Shown here piece after piece: positions 30,281 to 39,712 of a stretch of DNA of 64,000 bases; positions within the stretch are counted from its first letter, which is position 1; each line of letters begins with the position of its first letter. This DNA is from SG8-30 sp963710135. Its GTDB lineage: Bacteria; Pseudomonadota; Gammaproteobacteria; Steroidobacterales; Steroidobacteraceae. A program made the translations under genes and the position numbers. The notes under the pieces were generated by a model. That model was not told where the DNA came from and ran no database searches. It saw only the letters and a program-made list of their open reading frames with translations. The DNA lies in the NCBI GenBank assembly GCA_963710135.1, contig CAVPYY010000006.1, positions 868,001 through 932,000 of the forward strand. The letters are read 5' to 3'.

Positions 30281-31587
30281 AACAGGATCGTCAGCAGGAA
30301 GCCGGTCCACAGGCAGGCCAGCGTGCCGCGCGCATCGGTCGGCCGGTTCAGCACCGCCAGCAGCACCAGCGGACCGAACGCCGCGCCCAGCGCATTCCAG
30401 GCGAACAGCACGCGCGAGTAGATGGACTCCGGCACGAAGATGGCGATCAGCGCCGCGGCGACGCTGAACGTCACCAGCGCGATGCGCGTGCGCGTCAGCC
30501 GTCGGGACGCGCCGGCAGCGGCACCGTCCAGGTCGACCGTCATGCTGGAGGTCGCCGTCAGCAGCTGGCTGTCCACGGTCGACATGATCGCGGCCATGAC
30601 CGCCACGGTGACGAAACCGCCGGCGATGGCGGGCAGCCAGGCGATGGCGGAGGCCAGCAGCACGTCCTCGGCGCGGGCCGGCGCGGGCATGAGCAGCCGC
30701 CCCGACCAGCCGACCACCAGCATGCCGGCGAGCACGAGCGCGATCCAGACCAGCGCGATGACGCCGCCGCGGCGGATGGCCTGCTCGTCGCGCGCCGCCA
30801 TGAAGTGATTGACGACGTGCGGCTGGCCCGGAGCCGCGAGGCCGATGCCCATCGTGCCGACGACGAAGGCGGCGGCGGCGAGGCCCTCGCGCCCGCCGAA
30901 CCATCCGCCGGGCCCGGCCGCCGCGTCCGTCAGCGCCGAGGTCATCGCCTCGGGCCCGCCGACGGCGAACACTGCGGCCACGGGCAGCACGACGGCGACC
31001 AGCAGCATCAGCGCCCCCTGCGCGAAATCGGTGAGGCTCGCCGCCCAGAAGCCGCCGAGCAGCGTGTAGGTCACGATCAGGGTCGCGCCGGCCAGCACGC
31101 AGACCACGGGGTCGAGACCGAGCGCGAGCGCGAACGCCGCGCCCGCCGCCTGGAACTGCGCGGCCACGTAGAACAGGAACGACGCCACGATGATCAGCGA
31201 CGCGCTCAGGCGCACGCGCCGCGCGGCGCGGCCCTGCTGGTGGGCGGTCAGCAATTGAACGAGGGTGACGCTGCCCTGCCGGGCCGACAGCCGTCGCAGG
31301 CGCGGCGCCAGCAGCAGCCAGTTGACGGCGTAGCCGGCGACGACCGAAATCCAGATCCAGATGGCCGACAGGCCCCACGCGAACGCAGCCCCGCTGACAC
31401 CGATCAAGGTCCAGGCCGACGACTGGGTCGCGCCCTGCGACAAGGCCGCGACCCAGGCACCGAGCTTGCGTCCTCCCAGGAAGAAGTCCTCGGCATCGTG
31501 GGTGCGCCGGCTGGCCAGTGCGCCGATGGCGAGCATCAGCACGCAATACCCGGCAATCGCCAGCCACACTCCGGTCGCGGTCGTCAT
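30163..31587 (-). CDS. Sodium:solute symporter (PutP-like SSF family)
   Basis: 474-residue integral membrane transporter with about 13 hydrophobic segments. Features of the SSF fold include GVSGAAFAWG in helix 2, DFAQGALMLLV, GQPHVVNHFMAA and STVDSQLLTATSSMTVD; the last holds the helix-8 sodium-site Ser/Thr residues. It resembles the proline permease subgroup, but the substrate cannot be assigned. Tail-to-tail overlap of 118 bases with the patatin gene. Its start (31587) is divergent from the 5-oxoprolinase gene 73 bases away, so import of a substrate related to that enzyme is possible but speculative. Confidence 0.85.
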   Translation of the reverse strand: MTTATGVWLAIAGYCVLMLAIGALASRRTHDAEDFFLGGRKLGAWVAALSQGATQSSAWTLIGVSGAAFAWGLSAIWIWISVVAGYAVNWLLLAPRLRRLSARQGSVTLVQLLTAHQQGRAARRVRLSASLIIVASFLFYVAAQFQAAGAAFALALGLDPVVCVLAGATLIVTYTLLGGFWAASLTDFAQGALMLLVAVVLPVAAVFAVGGPEAMTSALTDAAAGPGGWFGGREGLAAAAFVVGTMGIGLAAPGQPHVVNHFMAARDEQAIRRGGVIALVWIALVLAGMLVVGWSGRLLMPAPARAEDVLLASAIAWLPAIAGGFVTVAVMAAIMSTVDSQLLTATSSMTVDLDGAAAGASRRLTRTRIALVTFSVAAALIAIFVPESIYSRVLFAWNALGAAFGPLVLLAVLNRPTDARGTLACLWTGFLLTILFYLAPDSEGDVLERVVPFVAALCAAVLGSSGARSSTSSM

Positions 31588-31660
31588 GGCGGCAGTCTAA
31601 GGGAAGGATCGCCGCGCCGGCGTTGTACACTCGGCAGCCTCGTCGCGTCGCGCAGCTTGC

Positions 31661-34600
31661 ATGAGCACCGTCCCCGGCTGGCACTTCTGGATCGATCGTG
31701 GCGGGACCTTCACCGACATCGTCGCGCGCTCGCCCGCGGGACGCGGGTACACCCACAAACTGCTGTCGGAGAACCCGCTGCACTACGACGATGCGCCGGC
31801 GGCCGGCATCGGCGAACTGTTGGCCCGGCACGGGCGTGGCGAAGAGCCCATCGCGGAGATTCGCCTCGGCACCACGGTGGCCACCAACGCGCTGCTGGAG
31901 CGGCGCGGCGTGCCGACCGCGCTGGTCATCACGGCGGGATTTGGAGACGCCCTGCGCATCGGCTATCAGAACCGGCCGGAGCTGTTCGCGCGGCAGATCG
32001 TGCTGCCCGAAATGCTGTACACCGAGGTGGTCGAGGCACGCGAGCGGATCGACGCCGCCGGCACGGTGCTGCAACCGCTCGACGTAGCGGCGCTGGAACG
32101 GTCGCTGCGCGAGCTCCGCGGGCGCGGCATCGAGAGCATCGCGATCGTCTTCATGCACGGCCACGCGCACTGCGGGCACGAGCGGACCGCGGCACTGCTG
32201 GCCCGTCGCCTCGGTTTCGAGGAAGTCTGCGCCTCGCACGAAGTCTCGCCACTCATCCGGCTGGTCAGCCGCGGCGACACGACTGTCGTCGACGCCTATC
32301 TGACACCGCTGCTGCAACGCTACGTGCGCCGCTTTCGCGCCCGGCTCGGGCCGCGGCATGCCGACGCGCGATTGTTGTTCATGCAGAGCAGCGGCGGCCT
32401 GGCCACCGCGGAGGCGGTGCGCGGCGCGCAATCGCTGCTGTCCGGACCGGCCGGCGGCCTGGTCGGCATGGCGCGCGCCGGCGAGGCACTGCGGCGGCGG
32501 CGGCTGATCGGCTTCGACATGGGCGGGACATCGACCGACGTCGCGTTGTACGACGGCCGCTACCCGCGGCGCTTCGACTCGACCATCGCCGGTATCCGCC
32601 TGCAGGCGCCGATGATGAACATCCACACCGTCGCCGCGGGCGGCGGTTCACTGCTGTCCTTCGAGGGCGGGCGTCTGCGGGTCGGGCCCCAGTCGGCCGG
32701 GGCCGATCCCGGGCCGGCCTGCTATCGCCGCGGCGGGCCGCTCGCCGTCACCGACATCCATGTGCTGCTCGGACGCCTGCAGCCGGCGCGCTTCCCGAGG
32801 GTATTCGGCCCGGACGGCCGGCAGCCGCTCGACCTGGAGGCCGTGCAGGCCCGCTTCACGGAGCTGGCCGGACGCGTGACGGCAGCCACCGGCCGCCCGA
32901 CGACGCCCGAGCGGCTGGCCGAGGGATTCCTGGAAGTGGCCGTCGAGACCATGGCACACGCCATTCGCCACGTCTCCGTGCGCCTCGGCCACGACGCCAC
33001 CGAATACGCCTTGTTCTGCTTCGGCGGCGCCGCGGGCCAGCATGCCTGCCGCGTGGCCGACGCGCTTGGCATCGCCGAGGTTTTGATCCACCCGCTGGCG
33101 GGCATCCTGTCAGCCTGGGGCATCGGGCAAGCCGACCTGCGGGTGCTTCGCCGCCAGAGCGTCGAACAGCCCTTGTCGACGGCGCTCGCCGCGGATCTCG
33201 CGACGCTGGCCGACGAGCTCGCCGCCAGCGCGCGTGCGAGCCTGGTCGCCCAGGGCGCGGACCAGGCCGGCCTGCATGACCGGCGCGAGGCGGAGATCAA
33301 GGCCGTCGGCACCGACACCGCGCTGCCCGTCGTGCTCGGCCCCGAGGACGCCATGCGCCAGGCATTCACCAGGGCGTTCCGGCAGCGTTTCGGCTTCGAG
33401 CCCGGACCCGCCGGGCTGCTCGTCTCCGCCCTGCGCGTGGAGGCGGTCTCGCCGGGCGCTGCGTCCGGGACATTCGCGAGCCCGCCGCCGCAACAGCGCG
33501 CCGACGGCTCCGCGCAGGCGTATTTCGGCGGCTGGCGGCAGGTACCGGTCCTCGAGCGCAGCGCCCTCGAGCCCGGCCGGCTGGTCGACGGGCCCGCGAT
33601 CCTGGTGGAGGACAACGCCACCACGGTGGTCGAGCCGGGCTGGCAGGCGGGGCTTCTCGAAGGCGGCGAACTGCGCCTGGTCCGCACCACCGCGATACCG
33701 CGACGCGAGATCGCGCCCGCGGCCCCGGATCCGGTCCTGCTCGAGCTCTTCGGCCACCGCTTCATGCAGGTGGCCGAACAGATGGGCGCCGTGCTGGAAA
33801 GCACCGCGCGTGTCGGTAAACATCCGCGAGCGGCTCGACTTCTCCTGCGCCGTCTTCGACGCCGCAGGCGCGCTGATCGCCAACGCGCCGCACATGCCGG
33901 TGCATCTGGGTTCGATGGGCGCGAGCGTGCGACAGGTCATCGCCGCCCATGCCGGCAGCATGCAGCCCGGCGATGCGTGGATGCTGAACGCGCCCTACGC
34001 CGGCGGTACGCATCTGCCCGACGTGACGGTGGTAAGCCCGGTGTTCATCGCGGACGGTGACGCGGCGCCGCGCTTCTACGTTGCCTCGCGCGCGCACCAT
34101 GCCGACATCGGCGGCCGGACCCCCGGCTCGATGCCGCCGGACAGTCGCGACATCGCCGAGGAAGGCGTGCTGTTCGAGGACTTCCAGCTGCTGCGCGGCG
34201 GCGTGCTGCTGGAGCAGCCGCTGCTCGCCGCGCTCCGCAGCGGGCCCTGGCCCGCGCGCAACCCGGCGCAGAACGTGGCCGACCTGCGCGCGCAACTCGC
34301 CGCCAACGCGCGCGGCATGCGTGAGCTGTCGCGGCTGGCCGACAGGCATGGCGTCGCCGCGCTCGAAGCGTACATGGGACACCTGCAGGACAACGCCGAG
34401 GAACAGGTGCGAAGCGTAGTCGGCCGCCTCGAAGACGGCGAGTTCCGCTACGAACTGGACAACGGCCTCGCCATCCAGGTGCGCGTGACGATCGACCGGG
34501 CAGAACGCACGGCGATCATCGATTTCAGCGGCACCTCGGCACAGTCCGGCGGCAACTTCAATGCGCCGCTGGCGGTCTGCACGGCCGCGGTGCTGTACGT

Positions 34601-35259
34601 CTTCCGGACACTCGTCGACGCCGACATTCCGCTGAACGAGGGCTGCCTGCGGCCGCTCGAGATCCGCGTGCCGCCGGCTTCGCTGATCAATCCCGTGGCC
34701 CCGGCGGCGGTGGTGGCGGGCAACGTCGAGACCTCGCAGTGCATCGTCGACGCGCTGTACGGCGCGCTCGGCGCCATGGCCGCCTCGCAGGGCACCATGA
34801 ACAACCTGACGTTCGGCAACGCCGCGCTGCAGTACTACGAGACCATCGCCGGCGGCGCCGGCGCCGGGCCCGGCTTCGACGGCGCCTCCGGGGTGCAGAC
34901 CCACATGACCAACTCGCGCCTGACGGACCCCGAGGTCCTGGAGACGCGCTATCCGGTGCTGCTGCGCGAATTCCGCTATCGCCGTGGATCCGGCGGCGCG
35001 GGCCGCCAGCGCGGTGGTGACGGCCTCGTCAGGATCATCGAGTTCCGCTCGCCGATGACCGTGGCCGTGCTGTCGAATCATCGCCGCATTGCCCCCTTCG
35101 GGATGGCCGGCGGATCGAGCGGCCAGACCGGGCGCAACACCTTGCGTCGCCGCGACGGGCGGGCAGAGCCGCTCGACTCCTGCGCGACGGTCGAAGTCGG
35201 CGCCGGCGACCGGATCGAGATCGAGACCCCCGGGCGGCGGCGGCTTCGGCGAGAGCTAG
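31661..35259 (+). CDS. Hydantoinase/5-oxoprolinase (fused A and B domains), two frameshifts
   Basis: About 1198-residue ATP-dependent amidohydrolase, in which the HyuA and HyuB parts are fused as in eukaryotic and bacterial 5-oxoprolinase. HyuA part: FWIDRGGTFTDIVARSP at the start, IRLGTTVATNALLERRG, and the ATPase motif FDMGGTSTDVALYDG, then PGPACYRRGGPLAVTD. HyuB part: VSVNIRERLDFSCAVFDAAG, MPVHLGSMGASVRQV, DPYAGGTHLPD-like NAPYAGGTHLPDVTVV, and HHADIGGRTPGSMP. The end after correction is GGGGFGES before TAG at 35257-35259. Shifts lie at about 33822 and 35235. 5-Oxoproline is the likely substrate, though related enzymes act on hydantoins or N-methylhydantoin. Confidence 0.9.
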
Positions 35260-35264
35260 CCGCC

Positions 35265-36936
35265 TCAGGCCTGGCGGACGATCCGCTCCAGGTCGATGGC
35301 ATGCGCCCCGGCGGCCAGGCCACCGCCATCGCTGTGCATGCGGTTGAGACTCACCGGCTGCACGCGGCTGCCGCCGGCGCGATGCGAGACGAGGTAGGAG
35401 TGGAACTCGCGCGGGCGCGCTGCTGCGAAGCCGAACAGCAGGTTGACCACGCCGCGCTCGCGCTCGTAATGCCCGTTGATGCGCCCGTCGCAGAGTACGA
35501 ACCAGCGATCGTCGGGATCGCGATCGCTGAAGGCACCATCGGCCTCGAGCGAGCCGAAAAACGTCCGGATCTGCGCAACCGCGTTCTGCCACAGCGGCAG
35601 CTCGTTGGGCTCGAACAGCATCCACCGCGTGCCGCGATCGATGCTGTTGACGATGAACAGCGCCAGGCGTCGCCGCGACAGCAGCCGCCAGTCCGGCGAG
35701 GCCCCGCCGTGACCCGCCAGCGTGCGGGCGGCGAACCGCTCGCGGCCCGGCATGCGCACGGTGGGCAGCGCATTCACGCCGAATGCCGCGAGCCGCCCGC
35801 GGTCGAGGTCGCCCACCGGGCACATCGGGCGCATGCCCGGACGCAGGATCGCCTCGTCGCCAACCGGCGCCGACCAAACCGGGCGCTGCGTGTCGACGCG
35901 GCTCAGCATGCCCGCGACGGCGCCACACGGCGCGAACGCCTCGAACCGGCCGCGCAGCTTGTCGTAGGCCAGCAGGCGCGGGAAGTACATCAGCGAGTTC
36001 TCGCTCGCGAACGCCCAGTCGCGCACCCCGTCCAGCGCCGCCGCCGCCGAATCCCAGGCGCGCGGCGGATCCACGACCAGCATCGCCCGCCGGTCGCGGC
36101 AGTAGCGGTTCGCGACCAGGAGCGCGCTGGGACCGAGATCCGCGTCGCGCGACAGCGGCGGGATGCACAGGAAATTGAACGTGTCGACGCGGCCGAGCGA
36201 GAACAACCCCGTGCCCTCTGCGGCCGAGCCGATGATGTCGTAGTCGGTGAGCGGCCCGCCGTCGTCGCCGTCCGGATTGGAGCCGAGGTAGGCCGCCAGG
36301 CCGCGCCCGGCCATCGGCAAGGTCGCTTCGGGCCGCACCGGCGGCACCGCGCCGGCAACCCGGGCCAGCTCGGACTCGGTGAGCGCATCCGCGACGTAGT
36401 GGGAGCTGTCCCGATCGATCGAGACGCGGCGATAGATCTCCTGGTCTTCGATGTGTTCGGAGCCGGGCGCGCGCACCCGCTGCAGGACCAGATTGAAGCG
36501 GTCCTCCTCGTTCTCGCCGATGCCGTCGTAGTCCACCGCGGCGCGCAGGAATTCGCGCGTGCCCGGCGCCAGTGCCCTCAGGGTCAGGCGCGCAGGGCCG
36601 GCGGGAATGGTCAGCGTGCAGGGGCGTGCACCGTTGGCGACACGCACGACCAGCGCGGTCGTGCCCGCCGCTGTCGAAGAACTGCTCGATGGCGTAGGAA
36701 ATGGTGCTCGGCTGCCAGAGACCGCCGAACACGCGCTGGTAATCGGCGAAGCTGTGAACCGGCACCGGCCGGTTGAGGGGGCCGCGCAGCGTCCTTCCGA
36801 CGAAGGCGGTGATGCCGGTCGGCGCTCGAGCAATGCTCTGTTCCGCGCCGCTTTCTTCTAGTACGTCTATCCCGGTGAGTCGATCGGCCACCGGCTGCTC
36901 CCCTGGTTTGACGAAGGGTAACACATGCCGGTGCAT
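35265..36936 (-). CDS. Contractile phage tail sheath-family protein (orphan), one frameshift
   Basis: About 556 residues. The N-terminal segment (PTGITAFVGRTLRGPLNRPVPVHSFADYQRVFGG, then ISYAIEQFFDSGG) and the C-terminal segment (GTRWMLFEPNELPLWQNAVAQIRTFFGSLEADGAF, WFVLCDG, NLLFGFAAARPREF) are the hallmarks of tail sheath subunits from contractile phages and injection systems. The middle is an insertion-type domain with LLVANRYCRDRRAMLVVDPPRAWDS. One extra G near 36667 splits SGG from TTALVVRVANG. Start ATG at 36936 has no clear ribosome binding site. No tube, baseplate, spike or ATPase gene is nearby. Neighbours are metabolic genes, so either the other parts are elsewhere in the genome or the sheath has a new use. 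Confidence 0.8.
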
Positions 36937-36998
36937 CGATTGAGATGCGATGCGGTCGCGGGCGCTGCGCGATTCGGGGAAATCCTCAGCTCGAGGAA

Positions 36999-38171
36999 TC
37001 AGGCCGCGGCCAGCCGCCAGGCATCTTCGAACGGGCCACTCACCTCGTAGGTGATGCCGGTGGAGCCGTCCCGCCCCGCACCGCGCTGGCTGGAGAAATA
37101 CAGGCGCCGACCAGCGGGATCGAAGGCCGGACCGGCGATCTCGGAATGCGGGTGGCCGGCGACCTGCAGCAGTGGCGCGACGCGGCCGTCGGCCTGCACG
37201 ATCACCAGTTGCATGTCGCCGCCGTCCTCCGCGACCAGCAGTTCGCCCGCCGGTGTGCCGGTGACGTTGTCGACTCCGACCAGCACGTCGTCGCGGCGCG
37301 TGGCCTGGTAGACCACCCGCAGGCGGCTGCCCGCGAGCTCGAGCTCCCACACCCGGTTATCGATCTTGGTGGTGAAGTACACGCAACCGTCCTGGAACCA
37401 GGCACCCTCTCCGCCCCTGAAGGGAGTCATCTCCCGCAGCTGGTGCCGGGTGGGCTGCAGGGCACCCTGCGGGTCGGGGACTTCGAGCCACCGCACGGCA
37501 CCGCCCGTCACGCTCGCGATCTCGAGGCGCCCCGCGTCGAGGTTGCTGCGGCCCTGCGGCTGCCGCGACGCGGGCGTGAAGCGGTAGAGGCCGCCGTCGG
37601 GCATGTCTTCGGTCAGGTACAGCATCCCGGTCGCGGGATCCACCACAGCCGCCTCGTGCTTGAAGCGCCCGAGCGCCGGACGCGCGGAGGCGAGCGTCGC
37701 ACCGAACGGGTCGCATTCCCAGACGAGCCCGGCCGGATGCTCCTCGCAGGACAGCCAGGTCCCCCAGGGAGTCGGCCCCCCGGCGCAGTTCGACGTGGTG
37801 CCGGCCAGGATCGGGTACGCGTCGACCACCCTTGCGCCGGCGTCGAAGCGCAGCGCCGAGACGCCGCCCGCGCCTTCCTTCAGCTCGGCGTTGGAAACGT
37901 AGATCCAGCCTCCGTCCGGGGCAGCGAAGCACGCCCCGCCGTCCGGCGCGGCATGCCAGCGGTAGCTGCCGCCCGGCAGTGCCGGCTCGCCCGAGCGCGC
38001 CACGACTCGCGACGAGAATCCCGGCAACAGGCGCAGCCCGTTGCGGTCCGGCGGCGCGAGCCGGTCCGCGCTCGCGGCGCCGGCGTAACGGGTCGTGAGC
38101 AACGCGAACGCTGCCGCGAGTCCCGCGCGCAGCACGCTGCGCCGGTCAACCCCGATCGCGGGCGACTTCAT
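36999..38171 (-). CDS. PhoX-family (DUF839) alkaline phosphatase-like protein, Tat-exported
   Basis: 390-residue periplasmic protein. A twin-arginine signal (GVDRRSVLRAGLAAAFALL) precedes a propeller-type body with GGSYRWHAAPDGGACF, LAGTTSNCAGGPTPWGTWLSCEE, GRFKHEAAVVDP and LYLTEDMPDGGLYRF. These are signatures of the PhoX/DUF839 family, which binds calcium and iron. At 390 residues it is shorter than canonical PhoX (about 600), so phosphatase activity is not assured. Its ATG at 38171 overlaps the stop of a 55-codon gene upstream (ATGA), indicating coupled translation. It follows the sheath gene on the same strand. Confidence 0.85.
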   Translation of the reverse strand: MKSPAIGVDRRSVLRAGLAAAFALLTTRYAGAASADRLAPPDRNGLRLLPGFSSRVVARSGEPALPGGSYRWHAAPDGGACFAAPDGGWIYVSNAELKEGAGGVSALRFDAGARVVDAYPILAGTTSNCAGGPTPWGTWLSCEEHPAGLVWECDPFGATLASARPALGRFKHEAAVVDPATGMLYLTEDMPDGGLYRFTPASRQPQGRSNLDAGRLEIASVTGGAVRWLEVPDPQGALQPTRHQLREMTPFRGGEGAWFQDGCVYFTTKIDNRVWELELAGSRLRVVYQATRRDDVLVGVDNVTGTPAGELLVAEDGGDMQLVIVQADGRVAPLLQVAGHPHSEIAGPAFDPAGRRLYFSSQRGAGRDGSTGITYEVSGPFEDAWRLAAA

Positions 38172-38335
38172 GACGGACGCGGCTTGCGTGAGGTCTTGCG
38201 GCCGTTGGCTGCTGCCGCCGGACCGGCGCTCTCGGCCCGCCGCAGCGCCTGCTCGCGACGCGCCTGCTCGGCCGCTTCACGCTTGCGAACGACTTCCTCG
38301 AGCATCACCTTGATCCACTCGGATTGTTGCTGCAT
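38168..38335 (-). CDS. Basic, charged microprotein coupled to the PhoX-family gene
   Basis: 55-residue open frame starting ATG at 38335 with GGAG eight bases upstream, ending TGA at 38168 within the ATGA that starts the PhoX-like gene. The residues are helical and charged (EWIKVMLEEVVRKREAAEQARREQALRRAES), with a basic Lys/Arg-rich tail. Ribosome binding site, ATGA overlap and low-complexity helical content support real translation. No family is recognised; it may serve as a leader for coupling. Confidence 0.6.
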   Translation of the reverse strand: MQQQSEWIKVMLEEVVRKREAAEQARREQALRRAESAGPAAAANGRKTSRKPRPS

Positions 38336-38420
38336 ACCCGCACACTCCTGGCTCGGTCCGGCATTCTAGCCGGGTCGCCTGATTGGGACAGCCGCCGCCG
38401 GCGATGCGTTCAATGGGCGT

Positions 38421-39623
38421 TCAACTGATGGATAGCGGTGTCGCAGAGCCGGCCGGCAGGGCGGCCCGACGTTCGGTCACCCGGTGATAAAGACCCGCCA
38501 TCCGCTCGGCCAGCGCGTGTGCCGACCAGCGTCGCGCGGTCTCGACCCCGCCCGCAGCAAGTGCCGCCTGCAAGGCCTTGTCCGACAGCAGGCGCAGCAC
38601 CGCGGCCGCAAACGCTTCGGCCTCCTCGGCAACCACCAGCGCCCCGGTGGCATCCCGCAACACGTCGGCGGTGCCCAGCACTGCGGTGGATACGACGGGC
38701 ACGCCGAGCGCCATGGCCTCGAGCAGCACCAGGCCCTGCGTCTCGGTGCGCGAGGCGAACACGAACGCGTCGGCGGCACGATAGCAGTCGAGCAGCGCCG
38801 TCTTGCGGTCCAGATAGCCGACGAAACGGACCGCCGGCTCGACTCCCAGACGTCGCGCGAGTTGCCGCAGATGCGCCTCGGCCGGACCCTCGCCGGCGAT
38901 GAACAGCAGCGCGTCCGGGCGGCTGGCGTGGACGCGCGCGAAGGCCCGCAGGATGAAGTCGATGTTCTTCTCGAAGGCCACGCGGCTGATGTGCACCAGC
39001 ACCGGCCGGTGGGCATCGATCCCCTGCGCCGCCCGGAACCGGCGCCCGTCACCGCCCTCGAACAGCTGCAGGTCCAGTCCGGTCGGAATGACCTCGGCCT
39101 CGACCTCGACGCCGTAGCGGCGCAGCACCTCGAGCATCGACGCGGACGGCACCACCAGCGCGTCCAGCGCGCGGCACTGGCTGACGGTCAGGCGTCGCGC
39201 CAGCAGCTTCAGCAACGACCCGGGCAGCAGCGGCACGTAGTGATGCAGGTACTCCTCGAAGTAGGTGTGATAGGTCTCGACGACCGGCAGGCCCGAGCGG
39301 CGCCCGATCCTCAGGCCCGCGTAGTGCGCCAGGAACGGCGTATGGACATGAATCAGGTCGAAGCGGCCCCGCGCGACGAGCCCGCTCGCGCGTCGCAGCA
39401 GTTCCCGGTACTTCATCATCCGGTCTTCGGGGTCACGCGGCACGCCACGCGACGGCACGCGCGTGATGCCATGTTCGGCGTCGGCGGCCTGCCCGGGATA
39501 GCCCGGCGCCACCAGCACCGTCTCGTGCCCGAGCCCGGCAAGGCTGGCGCGAAACGTCTGGATCGAGGTGGATACGCCGTTGACCCGGGGGAAATAGACG
39601 TCGGAAATCTTGAGGATCCGCAC
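38421..39623 (-). CDS. Glycosyltransferase family 4 protein
   Basis: 400-residue GT-B fold enzyme. The N-terminus MRILKISDVYFPRVNGVSTSIQTFRASL is typical of the glycolipid-synthesising GT4 group (MgdA/PimB-like). The C-terminal half has the nucleotide-sugar site VHISRVAFEKNIDFILRAF and the E-x7-E motif in SRTETQGLVLLEAMALGVPVV. Likely transfers a sugar from a nucleotide donor to a lipid or polysaccharide acceptor at the inner membrane. The exact product cannot be told. The frame is intact. Confidence 0.88.
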   Translation of the reverse strand: MRILKISDVYFPRVNGVSTSIQTFRASLAGLGHETVLVAPGYPGQAADAEHGITRVPSRGVPRDPEDRMMKYRELLRRASGLVARGRFDLIHVHTPFLAHYAGLRIGRRSGLPVVETYHTYFEEYLHHYVPLLPGSLLKLLARRLTVSQCRALDALVVPSASMLEVLRRYGVEVEAEVIPTGLDLQLFEGGDGRRFRAAQGIDAHRPVLVHISRVAFEKNIDFILRAFARVHASRPDALLFIAGEGPAEAHLRQLARRLGVEPAVRFVGYLDRKTALLDCYRAADAFVFASRTETQGLVLLEAMALGVPVVSTAVLGTADVLRDATGALVVAEEAEAFAAAVLRLLSDKALQAALAAGGVETARRWSAHALAERMAGLYHRVTERRAALPAGSATPLSIS

Positions 39624-39712
39624 GCGCCCTCCGGCAACCGCGAATGGGCTGCCCTTGGGCTGCCGGACTCTACTGCCGTTTCATGACAGCGCCATGACGT
39701 CGCAAGCCAGGC

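Noticed and set aside
28484..33279. Very long open frames (over 1300 codons) on both strands across the patatin, symporter and hydantoinase genes
   Set aside because: They are out-of-frame shadows in high-GC coding sequence with Arg/Ala/Gly-rich repetitive translations; the recognised genes explain the same bases.
35265..36936. Prophage remnant around the sheath gene
   Set aside because: No integrase, att-like repeats, capsid, terminase or other phage gene is seen, and base composition matches the neighbours.
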